Of a stretch of DNA of 64,000 bases, positions 1 through 9,846 are shown piece by piece (positions within the stretch are counted from its first letter, which is position 1; each line of letters opens with the position of its first letter). The notes under the pieces are model-generated. The model worked only from the letters and a program-made list of their open reading frames with translations, made no database searches and was not told the DNA's origin. The DNA lies in the NCBI RefSeq assembly GCF_012848475.1, contig NZ_CP051666.1:209501-273500 (forward strand), written 5' to 3'. The stretch comes from Marinobacterium sp. LSUCC0821 (GTDB taxonomy: Bacteria; Pseudomonadota; Gammaproteobacteria; Pseudomonadales; Balneatricaceae). The translations under genes and the position numbers were made by a program.

Positions 1-779
1 TTATCACTCTTGATTTAACATCCGATAAATTCCGTGAGGGCAAATCTGTTGCAGGCGTCGTAGTGACCCCCTTGCAGTGGTTCATAGATGTGCCGACACG
101 AATAGCAGATTCGGCATCCAATCTGTTGGTGGGACGTGCGAGTCTACTTGCTGAAAATGATTCGCTTCGCAAAGAGGCGCTATTGCTTGAACAGCGGGTT
201 TTACAGAACTCATCGTTGGCGACAGAGAATCGCCGATTGCGTGCGTTGTTGAACGCTCGCTCTAAAGTCACTGATGATGTTCAACTCGCGGAGCTTATTG
301 GGGTCAGTTCTGATCCATTTCGTCATGAAATATTAATCAACCTAGGTGTAGAGGAGGGGGTCTTTACTGGCCAACCTGCGCTCGACGCTGGGGGTGTGAT
401 GGGTATGGTGACTTCGACAGCACCCGTTACTAGTCGAGTGATGCTGCTAACAGATTCAAGAGCTGCCATTCCTGTTGAAGTGTTGCGTAATGGCTACCGC
501 ACAATTGCATTAGGTACTGGCTCTGTAGATGAGTTGAAACTCGATCATATTCCTAATACTGCGGATATTCGTGTCGGCGATCTCCTCATTACTTCAGGTC
601 TTGCTGGTGCCTTCCCACGTGGCTATCCCGTTGCTGAAATATCACAATTCACTCAAGAGCCGGGGCAGCAGTTTGCTGTTGTTCGTGCAACACCTGTTGC
701 GGATCTAAACAAAAGCCGATATCTCCTTCTTGTGAAAATGGTCAACGATGCAGTCTCAGAAGAGGTTGTAAATGAGTGA
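1..779 (+). CDS. mreC: Rod shape-determining protein MreC (5' end cut off by window edge)
   Basis: MreC is the periplasmic scaffold of the elongasome, linking MreB/MreD to peptidoglycan synthases. The frame is open to the left edge, so the real start and N-terminal membrane anchor lie outside the window. An in-frame GTG at 63 is not a start: the codons before it encode the usual VVVTPLQW stretch that follows the anchor. A coiled coil rich in Leu/Glu follows (about positions 140-260), then the beta-rich MreC domain. The gene overlaps mreD by 8 bp, as in the mreBCD operons of gammaproteobacteria. The order mreC-mreD-maf-rng supports the call. Confidence 0.95.
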   Translation, partial: ITLDLTSDKFREGKSVAGVVVTPLQWFIDVPTRIADSASNLLVGRASLLAENDSLRKEALLLEQRVLQNSSLATENRRLRALLNARSKVTDDVQLAELIGVSSDPFRHEILINLGVEEGVFTGQPALDAGGVMGMVTSTAPVTSRVMLLTDSRAAIPVEVLRNGYRTIALGTGSVDELKLDHIPNTADIRVGDLLITSGLAGAFPRGYPVAEISQFTQEPGQQFAVVRATPVADLNKSRYLLLVKMVNDAVSEEVVNE

Positions 780-1266
780 TGATCGATCTGGTAATGGTGG
801 TTATTTAGTCACCTTCGCAACTTTTATTGTTGCGATTGCATTGAGTGAAATTCCTCTCCACCCATCTCTACAGTGGTTTCGTCCAGACTGGCCGCTCTTG
901 GTTTTGTTATTTTGGGTTTTATGGGCCCCTAATCGAGTTGGTCTGATTACCGCATTTTTGGTTGGTCTACTACTTGACCTCATTCGAGGTGGACTGCTAG
1001 GGCAGACTGCGCTAACTCTGACTATACTGACTTTTGTAGCGCAGCTTCTATACCAGCGTGTGCGTGTATTTCCTCTTCTTCAGCAGTCGATTGTTGTTGG
1101 TTTGTTAGTTTCTCTGAACCAACTTTTCTACTTTGGAATGCAGGGGTTGTTTGGTAACACAGGTGACTCTTTGATGTTTTTAGTACCTGCGTTAACCAGT
1201 GCGATTGTATGGCCACTGCATTTTATGCTGATGCGAAAGCTAGCTCGGGCTTTGGATCTCAATTGA
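772..1266 (+). CDS. mreD: Rod shape-determining protein MreD
   Basis: MreD is an inner-membrane subunit of the Rod/elongasome complex. The 164-residue product is almost entirely hydrophobic, with about five to six membrane segments. It has the usual family length and the typical FRPDWPLLVLLFW stretch near residues 36-48. The ATG overlaps the end of mreC by 8 bp and its TGA overlaps the ATG of maf (ATGA), so translation of the three genes is probably coupled. Confidence 0.93.
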   Translation: MSDDRSGNGGYLVTFATFIVAIALSEIPLHPSLQWFRPDWPLLVLLFWVLWAPNRVGLITAFLVGLLLDLIRGGLLGQTALTLTILTFVAQLLYQRVRVFPLLQQSIVVGLLVSLNQLFYFGMQGLFGNTGDSLMFLVPALTSAIVWPLHFMLMRKLARALDLN

Positions 1267-1853
1267 TGTTGGTTTTAGCTTCTCAATCTCCTCGCCGAAA
1301 AGAGCTGCTTGAGCAGATTGGCGTTATTGCAGAATCTGTTCCGGCGGATATTGATGAAACTCCATTAGCAGGTGAGTTGCCCCAAGCCTATGTTGAGCGC
1401 CTAGCTCGTGAAAAGGCGGAGTGTGTAGCAGAGATTAAACCAGGTCGAGTGGTGCTGGGATCTGACACAACTGTTGTATCCGATGGCAAGGTGTTGGGTA
1501 AGCCCGAGAGTTTTGATGATTTTAAGTCGATGTTCAGTGCATTGGCGGATAATGTCCATCAGGTTATGACGGCGGTTGCCGTGACCGATGGCTCTACTAC
1601 TCGATCACAAGTAGTGATCACTGATGTTGTATTTGGTCCTGTTAGTGAGCAGCAACTGCGAGCCTATTGGGATTCTGGTGAACCGCAAGATAAAGCAGGC
1701 GGTTATGGTATTCAGGGCTTGGCTGCCATTTTTGTAAAGCGAATTGAAGGGAGTTACAGCGCAGTCGTTGGACTTCCATTGTCTGAAACAGCAGAGCTTT
1801 TATCTATTTACTCTGTTCCTGTTTGGCAAACTGAGAAAAGTAAGGAGTTTTAG
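1266..1853 (+). CDS. maf: Maf family nucleoside triphosphate pyrophosphatase (YhdE type)
   Basis: Maf proteins hydrolyse non-canonical or excess dTTP/UTP-type nucleotides to monophosphates and help couple nucleotide quality control to division. The N-terminus carries the family signature LASQSPRRKELL, followed by SDTTV and the conserved GYGIQG segment. An upstream ATG at 1209 in the same frame is inside mreD and would add a non-conserved leader. I chose the ATG at 1266, which overlaps the mreD stop and gives the expected length of about 195 residues. The next gene, rng, starts directly after its stop codon. Confidence 0.93.
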   Translation: MLVLASQSPRRKELLEQIGVIAESVPADIDETPLAGELPQAYVERLAREKAECVAEIKPGRVVLGSDTTVVSDGKVLGKPESFDDFKSMFSALADNVHQVMTAVAVTDGSTTRSQVVITDVVFGPVSEQQLRAYWDSGEPQDKAGGYGIQGLAAIFVKRIEGSYSAVVGLPLSETAELLSIYSVPVWQTEKSKEF

Positions 1854-3332
1854 GTGGGTGAAGAGATACTAATTAACTTCACGCCGATGGAGACTCGCGT
1901 GGCTGTTATCGAAAACGGCATGCCACAGGAGATCTATGTTGAACGCACTAAGCGTCGTGGCATATTGGGTAACATCTATATCGGCCGTGTTGTACGAGTT
2001 CTTCCCGGCATGCAAGCTGCGTTTGTTGATATTGGTTTGGAGCGAGCTGCTTTCATCCATGTTGATGAAGTTGTTTCGCAACAGCTTACTCAAGAGGAGC
2101 GCGCCTCGCTCTCGATTGCTCAAGTATTGCGTGAGGGTCAATCGTTAACCGTGCAGGTTACGAAGGATCCAATTGGCAGCAAAGGAGCACGATTAACAAC
2201 TCATCTTTCTCTCCCTTCCCGTTATATCGTATTGATGCCTGAAGCGGGTCATATTGGTGTTTCACAGCGTATCGAAGATCCAGAGGAAAGAGATCGACTA
2301 AAGTCCTTGCTGACCTCATTAGTATCGACACCAGAAACATCAGAGGCCAACTCTGGTTTTGGATACATTCTACGTACAGTGGCTGAGGGTGTCTCCGATC
2401 AAGAGCTTGCGGCTGATTTGAAATTCTTACACCGTCTTTGGGACAACGTGCAGACACGTATTCAGGGAGCTAAGGCACCTGCAACTGTATACGAAGACCT
2501 TCCACTGAATATGCGCGCCTTGCGTGACATGACCCACTCTGAGGTAGAGCGTATTCGTATCGACTCAAAAGAGACCTATCAACGTGCGATTAGTTTTGCT
2601 CGCTCTTTGGTTCCAGAGATCGAAGAGAAGCTGGAGTACTACCCAGGTGAGCGCCCGATCTTCGACCTCTTTAGTGTTGAAGAGGAGATGCAGCGTGCCC
2701 TGGGTCGAAAAATTGAACTGAAGTCTGGTGGCTATTTGATCTTTGACCAGACTGAAGCGATGACCACCATTGACATCAATACCGGAGCATTTGTTGGTCA
2801 TCGAAATCTTGAAGAGACCATCTTTAAGACTAACTTAGAGGCAGCAACTGCAATCGGTAGACAGTTACGCCTGCGAAACCTTGGTGGCATTATCATTATC
2901 GACTTTATCGATATGGAAGATCCTGAGCATCAGCGTCAGGTGCATCGCACTCTTCAGCGCGTATTAGAGAAAGATCACGCCAAGTGTAAGGTGACAGGTG
3001 TTTCGGAGTTGGGTCTTGTAGAGATGACGCGAAAACGTACGCGTGAAAGTCTTGAACAGGTGCTCTGTGAAACCTGTAACCAGTGTCATGGTCGTGGGAC
3101 TATTCGTACGCCTGAAACCGTTTGTTATGAGATCTTCCGAGAAATTCTACGCCAGCATCGCGCTTATGATACCGATTCGTATCTAGTGATTGCTGCACGA
3201 ACAGTAGTGGAGTATCTGATGGAGGATGCATCGGATCATGTCGCTGAACTTGAGGCGTTTATTGGTAAAACAATTCGCTTCCAGAGTGATAATTTCTATA
3301 ACCCTGAACACTTTGACGTTGTATTACGTTAA
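1854..3332 (+). CDS. rng: Ribonuclease G
   Basis: RNase G is an endoribonuclease of the RNase E/G family that matures the 5' end of 16S rRNA and cleaves some mRNAs. The 492-residue product matches the usual RNase G length and lacks the long RNase E tail. It shows an S1-like domain around residues 38-120, a 5'-sensor/RNase H-like region, the catalytic DNase-like part with TTIDINTGAFVG and IIIIDFIDM, and a zinc-link cysteine cluster at C405, C408 and C411. Translation starts at a GTG directly following the maf stop. The maf-rng order is conserved. Confidence 0.96.
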   Translation: MGEEILINFTPMETRVAVIENGMPQEIYVERTKRRGILGNIYIGRVVRVLPGMQAAFVDIGLERAAFIHVDEVVSQQLTQEERASLSIAQVLREGQSLTVQVTKDPIGSKGARLTTHLSLPSRYIVLMPEAGHIGVSQRIEDPEERDRLKSLLTSLVSTPETSEANSGFGYILRTVAEGVSDQELAADLKFLHRLWDNVQTRIQGAKAPATVYEDLPLNMRALRDMTHSEVERIRIDSKETYQRAISFARSLVPEIEEKLEYYPGERPIFDLFSVEEEMQRALGRKIELKSGGYLIFDQTEAMTTIDINTGAFVGHRNLEETIFKTNLEAATAIGRQLRLRNLGGIIIIDFIDMEDPEHQRQVHRTLQRVLEKDHAKCKVTGVSELGLVEMTRKRTRESLEQVLCETCNQCHGRGTIRTPETVCYEIFREILRQHRAYDTDSYLVIAARTVVEYLMEDASDHVAELEAFIGKTIRFQSDNFYNPEHFDVVLR

Positions 3333-3350
3333 TCGAGAGTTGATAGCTAG

Positions 3351-6300
3351 ATGGTAAAGCATACCTTTTGGGCAGGATGGTGGAGTTTGGTGATTGGAGC
3401 TGTGCTCGCAATCATTCTCTCGGCTATCCGTTTTGCTTTTCCGTTGTTGGGCCAATACAAACCCTATTTAGAAGATCAGATTGGCCAGTTTGTCGGAACT
3501 GAAGTTTCGATTGCAGAGCTCAATACCGGCTGGAATGGTCCATTTCCTCGATTTGAAGTTAGAGGCTTCAAAACTCAAGTTGGCGGACCGCTCAATCCAC
3601 TACTAGACATTAAGGTCGATTCAGTCAGTTTTGAGATCAATCCTTGGCAATCTCTAATCGATCTTGCCCCCATCTTTCAAAAAGCCACTATCGATGGCGT
3701 TAATGTAAAGTGGAGTCAGCAGCAGGGGCTGTGGACGTTTAGTTCAGGGGAGCAAAAGTCGGTAGATCCAGATGCCATGGCGCTGCTAGCCCTTCTGGTT
3801 CTGGAGCAGCCTGAAATCCTAGTGACCAATGCCCAGTTGCATCTGAAGCCTGACTCAGGACGTTCTCGCTTTATCAATCTTGATAAGATGCAGGTTGAGA
3901 GTAGTGAGACAGAACATCAACTGAGTGGCCAGTTTTGGATGCCGGTACTGGGTAAAGATACCCGTATGGATTTCGCACTGCGCTATGATGGCAAACAAGA
4001 TTCAGGTGTTGATCTTTTTCCCTTCTATTTGAAACTCAACCACCTAGGCCCAGAGCTACCGGCGCTTTTTAATCTAGAGTCCAATTTGAGCTCGATGTCT
4101 GCTGATGCGGAGCTATGGGGCACGCTTCGAGGAGCTGCGCTGCAGAGTTTGAACGGCCAGATTAGAGTTGCAGATTTTGTCTATGGGGATAGTAATAATG
4201 GCGTTCTATTTTCAGAGGTTCAATCTAACTTCTCCCTGCAATCGATTATGGGGGATTATCAGCTCTTCTTTGATAATTTAACCCTTGCTCAAACAGGCGA
4301 TCCCGTAACCATTCCGCCGATTGCAATCGATATTCACAAAGGTATTGATGGTTGGGTACCGAATCGTGTTCAGTTGCCCTCTTTATCCATCGATGATCTT
4401 TGGAGCGTAACTCAGTATCAGCCATTACCTGAAAAAATGATGGGTATCCTGCGTGATATGAATCCCCAGGGTTCATTAAGTGCTGTATCGGTCGACCTTT
4501 CGGGTGGCTTGGGGGCTTTATCATTGAGTGCCAATCTGGATAACGTCTCCATAAAACCTTGGCATGGTGTGCCAGGTGTTCAGAACCTTAATGGTACCTT
4601 GGCCTTATCACCGCAGGGTGGCAAGGTGGAAATTGGGTCTAACAATACGGCTTTTCATTTTGCGTCTGTCTATGAAGAAGCGTTGATGTTCGATCAGGTG
4701 AATGGATCTGTGCGATGGTCGCTTGATGATGTTGGCGCACGGGTGAGTGCAGATCATCTGAATATCGTGATCAATGGCTTTGATGCCAATGGTGCATTTG
4801 CGATTGACCTACCTTATGAATCAACCGAACAGGCGATGTTTAATCTTGCCATAGGTTTAAGGGGTGCTAAAGCGCGTGATGCACTAACGTTGACTCCAAA
4901 AAATGTTGTGGGTGAGAAACTCTACACCTGGATGGAAAACGCACTAATTAGCGGTGAGGTTCCTGAAGCGGGTTTAGTCCTAGTTACACCAACACGTGAC
5001 GTTGAAGATAGGCCAACCCCACTCTCTGAGCTCTATGTAATTACACAAGATGCTCAGTTAGATTATCAGTCACCTTGGCCACAGCTCGAGCATGCTGATT
5101 CAGTGGTGCACATTCGTGATGGGGATGTGCGGGTTCAGTTGCAACAGGGTATTGTTGCAGGTACCGAAGTCGCTTACGGTGAAGCATACAAATCACAAGG
5201 CTTAGATGAACTCTCGGTCGATCTATCACTAAATGGATTCGCATTCCCTCTTAATACGTTGCTTCGTTCAGGGCCTCTCAATGAGAGCGTTGGTAAATCT
5301 CTGACAGATTGGCAAATTTCGGGTGCCCATCAATCGCTTGTGCAGCTCAGCTTGCCGCTCTCTAAGGGTGAGCCAACCATTCTTGTTGATTCTAAAATTA
5401 GCGGTGGCATCTTCGCTTCGCAATCGAATCGAATTGCGGTCACTGATATTGCTGGTGAGCTTAAGTTTGATAACCGTAAGGGGCTTTCAGCGAATTCACT
5501 CTCTGCTCATCTTCTAGGTCGGCCGGTTACGGCGGATATAAAAAGTAGTGACACCAAGACCGAAGTTGAGATCTCAGGTCGCATGGATAGTACCTATCTT
5601 CTCCATTGGGTTGGCGCGCCATTAGAGCAGATCATTACAGGAGAGATACCACTCTTCTCTACATTGACCCTCTGTAAAGCTAAGGGCTGTAGCTCATCGC
5701 TACAAATAGAGTCTAACCTTGTTGGTACAACGGTGGATGCGCCTGCATACCTCTATCATGACCCCAAAGATAAGAGTCGGTTGAGTCTATTGGTCTCCTT
5801 GGATAAAGGATCACAGTTACAGCTCAACTATGCAGATCGATTACGTGGTGATCTATCAGTAGGTAGTTCACTTTCTGGTAATTTGCGCATCGGTGGCAAA
5901 CCTGCCTCTGGTAAAGATGTTTCAGGCCTATTAATCGATGGCCAGTTGCCAGAATTAGATCTTTCAGAGTTGTTGACCTTTTTGGCTAACCTAACCCCTA
6001 AAGACACCAACTCTAGTGAACCCTTGAAGGTTACATCTGAAGTAACTATTGATAAGTTGGTAGTATCTGAGTCGATTGCATTTGAAGGGATTCATAGCTC
6101 TGCACATCAACAAGAGGGTGCATGGGTTGTCTCATTGGATGGCAAACCGGTGCAAGGTGTAATTAATTATCAGCCTGTTGATAACGCCATGGCAATCAAC
6201 TTTAAACATCTCGTATTAACCACGCCTGAGAGCGAAACTGACGTTGTTGAGTCTGAAATTCCACTCCCAGAACCGACTGATCCATCCCTTTTAGATCAGA

Positions 6301-7109
6301 TCCCTCAAGGTGCGGTGACAATTGATCGTTTAGTTTGGAACGGCGAAGATTGGGGACGCTGGCAGGCTAATATCTCACCTAAGTCAGACCGTGTTGTTCT
6401 TGAGGAGCTAACTGCAGATGTTGCGGGGATTAATCTAGCTGGAGAGGTGCAGTGGATTCTTTATGATGAGCGTACCGAACTCAACCTTACTGCAACGGGT
6501 AAAAGTTTGGGTAACTATTTGGAGGCGATGGGTGATCCACGCTTTATAGAGACAAAAGAGCTTTCTGGTGCAGTTGATCTTAAATGGCCGGGTGCTCCAT
6601 GGTCATTTAGTAAATATCGTCTATCTGGCCCAATTAAGTTTGATCTTCGCAACGGGCAATTGACTGAAGCTAAGGGCAACTCAGATTTGCTACGTCTCTT
6701 TAGTATTTTGAACTTTGATGCGCTGTTTAGACGTTTGAAACTTGATTTTAGTGACCTATACAAACAGGGGATATCCTTCGATAAGTTGGTCGGTAATTAC
6801 CAGATTGATAAGGGCGTTGCACACTCATCTCAGCCTCTCTTAATGCGTGGTCCATCTACGGATATGAAAGCGGAAGGCTCGATAGATCTTATCCATAAAA
6901 CCTTGGATAAACGGGTTGATATCATTCTGCCATTGGTGGGCACTACACCTTTGGCGGCAGTGCTTCTTGGTGCGCCACAGGTTGCTGGTGCGCTTTGGTT
7001 AATTGATAAAGTGATTGGCGACAAAATTAACGAAGCGACCAAGATTAGCTACACCCTAACAGGTCCTTGGAGTGAACCTGCTCTCGAGCTTGTAGAGAGA
7101 GCGAAGTGA
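3351..7109 (+). CDS. yhdP: YhdP family AsmA-like phospholipid transport protein (DUF3971)
   Basis: YhdP is a very large envelope protein of the AsmA/TamB-like bridge family that moves phospholipids from the inner to the outer membrane. The 1252-residue product has one N-terminal membrane anchor (about residues 8-30), then a long beta-rich repetitive body. The C-terminal AsmA-like region contains the LSGAVDLKWPGAPW motif and ends near LTGPWSEP. Its length and its position directly after rng are those expected of yhdP in E. coli and pseudomonads. The stop overlaps the GTG of the next gene. Confidence 0.93.
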   Translation: MVKHTFWAGWWSLVIGAVLAIILSAIRFAFPLLGQYKPYLEDQIGQFVGTEVSIAELNTGWNGPFPRFEVRGFKTQVGGPLNPLLDIKVDSVSFEINPWQSLIDLAPIFQKATIDGVNVKWSQQQGLWTFSSGEQKSVDPDAMALLALLVLEQPEILVTNAQLHLKPDSGRSRFINLDKMQVESSETEHQLSGQFWMPVLGKDTRMDFALRYDGKQDSGVDLFPFYLKLNHLGPELPALFNLESNLSSMSADAELWGTLRGAALQSLNGQIRVADFVYGDSNNGVLFSEVQSNFSLQSIMGDYQLFFDNLTLAQTGDPVTIPPIAIDIHKGIDGWVPNRVQLPSLSIDDLWSVTQYQPLPEKMMGILRDMNPQGSLSAVSVDLSGGLGALSLSANLDNVSIKPWHGVPGVQNLNGTLALSPQGGKVEIGSNNTAFHFASVYEEALMFDQVNGSVRWSLDDVGARVSADHLNIVINGFDANGAFAIDLPYESTEQAMFNLAIGLRGAKARDALTLTPKNVVGEKLYTWMENALISGEVPEAGLVLVTPTRDVEDRPTPLSELYVITQDAQLDYQSPWPQLEHADSVVHIRDGDVRVQLQQGIVAGTEVAYGEAYKSQGLDELSVDLSLNGFAFPLNTLLRSGPLNESVGKSLTDWQISGAHQSLVQLSLPLSKGEPTILVDSKISGGIFASQSNRIAVTDIAGELKFDNRKGLSANSLSAHLLGRPVTADIKSSDTKTEVEISGRMDSTYLLHWVGAPLEQIITGEIPLFSTLTLCKAKGCSSSLQIESNLVGTTVDAPAYLYHDPKDKSRLSLLVSLDKGSQLQLNYADRLRGDLSVGSSLSGNLRIGGKPASGKDVSGLLIDGQLPELDLSELLTFLANLTPKDTNSSEPLKVTSEVTIDKLVVSESIAFEGIHSSAHQQEGAWVVSLDGKPVQGVINYQPVDNAMAINFKHLVLTTPESETDVVESEIPLPEPTDPSLLDQIPQGAVTIDRLVWNGEDWGRWQANISPKSDRVVLEELTADVAGINLAGEVQWILYDERTELNLTATGKSLGNYLEAMGDPRFIETKELSGAVDLKWPGAPWSFSKYRLSGPIKFDLRNGQLTEAKGNSDLLRLFSILNFDALFRRLKLDFSDLYKQGISFDKLVGNYQIDKGVAHSSQPLLMRGPSTDMKAEGSIDLIHKTLDKRVDIILPLVGTTPLAAVLLGAPQVAGALWLIDKVIGDKINEATKISYTLTGPWSEPALELVERAK

Positions 7110-7906
7110 AGTCTCTGATTGCCGTAGCGCAGCTCTGTTCAGGTACATCACCCGAAAAAAATCTAGCCAAAGCGATCTCTTTGATAGAGCACTCTGCTAG
7201 TTCTGGCGCTTCGCTAACCTTGCTGCCAGAGAACTTCATTCTTTTTGATTCACTCAATCTAATTAAGTTTGGACAATCGGATGAGGCAAGAATATACCTT
7301 GAGCAGTTATCTAACTTAGCGCTTACGCTCAAGCATTGGATCGTATTGGGTAGTTTTCCAGTGCCGTCGAACGATGGCAGAGTCTATTCGCGATCTATGG
7401 TTATATCGGAGCAAGGTGAAATTGTAGGTGCTTATGATAAGCGCCATTTGTTCGATGTGATCGTAGATGATGCTAAGGGTTCTTACCTAGAGTCAAAATT
7501 TATAGCACCAGGGGACGCACTTTCGGTTGTTGATACGCCTATCGGTCGATTGGGATTAAGTATCTGTTATGACTTGCGCTTCCCTAACCATTACCAGGCG
7601 CTTCGCGATTTGGGTGCTGAAATCATTACAGTTCCAAGTGCATTCACCGCAGTGACAGGGGAGGCGCATTGGGAGCTTCTGTTGCGTGCCAGAGCCGTTG
7701 AGACACAATCTTACGTATTGGGTGCCAATCAAGTTGGCGAGCACGGTGCAGGTCGGTTTACCTATGGTCACTCTATGATTGTAGATCCATGGGGTAGAGT
7801 GGTTGCATCGCTTAAATCTGAGATGGGTGTAGCATTTGCAGAGGTAGATCTCTCTTTGCTAAATAAAGTTCGAAGTGAAATGCCGCTTTTAGCGCAGCGT
7901 CGTTAG
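7106..7906 (+). CDS. Carbon-nitrogen hydrolase family amidase (Nit1/NIT2-like)
   Basis: This is a nitrilase-superfamily amidase. In this genomic context the family is usually linked to hydrolysis of deaminated glutathione, a metabolite repair reaction, but the substrate is inferred. The full catalytic triad is visible: E42 in LLPENF, K112 in YDKRHLFD and C154 in LSICYDLRFP. The length (266 residues) is normal. The start is a GTG overlapping the yhdP stop. In many relatives tldD follows; here the next gene is instead convergent darP. Confidence 0.9.
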   Translation: MKSLIAVAQLCSGTSPEKNLAKAISLIEHSASSGASLTLLPENFILFDSLNLIKFGQSDEARIYLEQLSNLALTLKHWIVLGSFPVPSNDGRVYSRSMVISEQGEIVGAYDKRHLFDVIVDDAKGSYLESKFIAPGDALSVVDTPIGRLGLSICYDLRFPNHYQALRDLGAEIITVPSAFTAVTGEAHWELLLRARAVETQSYVLGANQVGEHGAGRFTYGHSMIVDPWGRVVASLKSEMGVAFAEVDLSLLNKVRSEMPLLAQRR

Positions 7907-7929
7907 CTGCACTAAAAGCTGAGAATATC

Positions 7930-8451
7930 TTAAACGGTCTCGTCGAGAGTTCGCAGGTACTGGAATAGTTTTCTAAAGCTCGCAGGTGGTTTGTTATGCT
8001 CTCGCTCTTTTTGCGCATTTCTAATCAGCTGTCTGATATGTTGGATATCACAGTCTGGATAGGCCGCAAGAGTCTCATTCATCGCAGCTTGGTCACCGTC
8101 AATTAAGCGCTCTCGTAGACGTTCAAGTGCGTGGAAGCGTTGGTTATGAGCATCGCTCGCTGAGTCAAATCGCTCAATAGCGACTTTAATTGCCTCTTCA
8201 TCCTCATGCTTCATCAGTTTCCCAATATAGTTGAGGTGACGTTTCTTCGCCCCATGCGAGCTGATACGCGCCATCTCTTCGACAGCCTCGGCTAGTACCT
8301 CAGACATAGGTACCTGTGCCTGCTGATCAGGGCGAAGCTCTGTAATCTTTTTGCCAAGATCTTGAAGCGCCTCTACTTCACGCTTCATCTGGCTGCGACT
8401 GACGTATTCGATCTCTTCTTCAGGTTCGATATTTAAATCTTTTTTTCTCAT
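7930..8451 (-). CDS. darP: Ribosome biogenesis factor YjgA/DarP (DUF615)
   Basis: DarP (YjgA) binds late 50S precursors and supports large-subunit assembly. The 173-residue, highly charged helical protein has the family's N-terminal SRSQMKREVEALQDLGKKI segment and the C-terminal LFQYLRTL ending. It begins 3 bp after the mgtE stop, so the two are probably co-transcribed. In related bacteria it more often sits between tldD and pmbA, neither of which is in this window. Confidence 0.92.
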   Translation of the reverse strand: MRKKDLNIEPEEEIEYVSRSQMKREVEALQDLGKKITELRPDQQAQVPMSEVLAEAVEEMARISSHGAKKRHLNYIGKLMKHEDEEAIKVAIERFDSASDAHNQRFHALERLRERLIDGDQAAMNETLAAYPDCDIQHIRQLIRNAQKEREHNKPPASFRKLFQYLRTLDETV

Positions 8452-8454
8452 AAA

Positions 8455-9810
8455 CTATCCGTAAAAAAATGTCGCTAGGCCAAGAAACGCAAAGAAACCG
8501 ACCACATCGGTGATTGTCGTCAGCAAGACGCCGCCAGCGAGGGCTGGGTCTATGCCTGCCTGTTTTAAAAACATCGGTAATAAGCTGCCTGCCATTGCGC
8601 CTGCCAACAAGTTAATGACTATAGCTAACGCAATGACTATTCCGATGGTGGTATCTTGGAACCAAAGCATAGAGACTGCCGCAACTACGGCAGCCCAAAT
8701 TATACCGTTTATAAGGCTTACCACCATCTCACGATTGAACAACCAACCGATATTGTGACGTTCAATGTGGCCAAGAGCTTGGCCGCGAATAACCAGAGTC
8801 AGCGTTTGGCTGCCAGCGATACCGCCCATTGAGGCGACGATAGGCATCAAAACAGCAAGTGCAACGACACGATCAATGGTGGCCTCAAATAGCCCAATCA
8901 CAGCTGATGCTAGAAATGCTGTCAGTAGGTTTATACCTAACCAAACTGCGCGTCTGCGGCTGGTACGCATCACAGGAGCGAAGGTGTCTTCATCCTCATC
9001 AAGACCCGCCATACTCATCAGTGAGTGATCGGCGTCTTCACGAATAACATCGACGATGTCATCGATTGTGATACGGCCGAGTAGCTGACGCTCCTCATTG
9101 ACTACCGGTGCAGAGATCAAATCTCGCTGCTCGAATATACGAGCAACATCGAGTTCCGGCATCTCAGCAGGGATCGCGTGGTCTTGCTCTGTGCGCATGA
9201 TTTCACGAACCAGCATCTGTGGATCTGAAATCAGCAATCGAGTGATTGGAAGTACACCGATTAATGTGTTTTTACGACGGCTTACAACGAAAATGCTGTC
9301 AGTATTATCCGGTAGTTCACGGTGACGGCGCAGGTAACGTAGGGCTGTCTCCACTGTGATATCAGGACGCATGGTCACGGTATCAGTATTCATCAGACCG
9401 CCAGCTGTATCCTCTGGATAGGATAGGACTGCTTCAACGCGCTCACGGTTTTGAAGGTCCATGTTCTGAAGCATCTCCTGCATGATCGTGTCAGGCAGTT
9501 GCTGCAAAATATCGGCAAGGTCATCAGTATCGAGTGATTCTGTCAGAGCTAGAAGCGATGCCGCGTCCATCTCGCTAATGATCTCGGCCTGAATGTCTTC
9601 ACCTAGGTGCTGTAGAACATCACCCTCATTTTCAGAACTGATAAGGTTCCAGAGAATACGTCGCTCACGAGGCGGTGTTTTTTCAAGAAGGTGTGCTACT
9701 TCAACAGGACGCATGCCTTTATTCAGCATGTAGCGTATCTGTTTGAGGTTTTCTGATTGGAGTGCTTCGCTCAGCGTATCGAGTGCGATGTGTGCGCTAT
9801 CTGTGCTCAT
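8455..9810 (-). CDS. mgtE: Magnesium transporter MgtE
   Basis: MgtE is a Mg2+-gated magnesium channel of the inner membrane. The 451-residue product has the expected order: a cytosolic helical N domain (residues about 1-135), two CBS domains (about 140-265, starting near YPEDTAGGLMNTD) that sense Mg2+, and five membrane helices at the C-terminus. These include the conserved MPIVASMGGIAGSQTLTLV pore segment. It lies between ptsO and darP on the same strand, with a short gap to each. Confidence 0.95.
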   Translation of the reverse strand: MSTDSAHIALDTLSEALQSENLKQIRYMLNKGMRPVEVAHLLEKTPPRERRILWNLISSENEGDVLQHLGEDIQAEIISEMDAASLLALTESLDTDDLADILQQLPDTIMQEMLQNMDLQNRERVEAVLSYPEDTAGGLMNTDTVTMRPDITVETALRYLRRHRELPDNTDSIFVVSRRKNTLIGVLPITRLLISDPQMLVREIMRTEQDHAIPAEMPELDVARIFEQRDLISAPVVNEERQLLGRITIDDIVDVIREDADHSLMSMAGLDEDEDTFAPVMRTSRRRAVWLGINLLTAFLASAVIGLFEATIDRVVALAVLMPIVASMGGIAGSQTLTLVIRGQALGHIERHNIGWLFNREMVVSLINGIIWAAVVAAVSMLWFQDTTIGIVIALAIVINLLAGAMAGSLLPMFLKQAGIDPALAGGVLLTTITDVVGFFAFLGLATFFYG

Positions 9811-9846
9811 CTGTGACTCCTAGCTGATCGAGATTAAAGAGGAGTG

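Noticed and set aside
63-779. GTG at 63 as the start of mreC
   Set aside because: The frame is open to the window edge and the codons before 63 encode family-typical residues, so the gene is truncated by the window, not started there.
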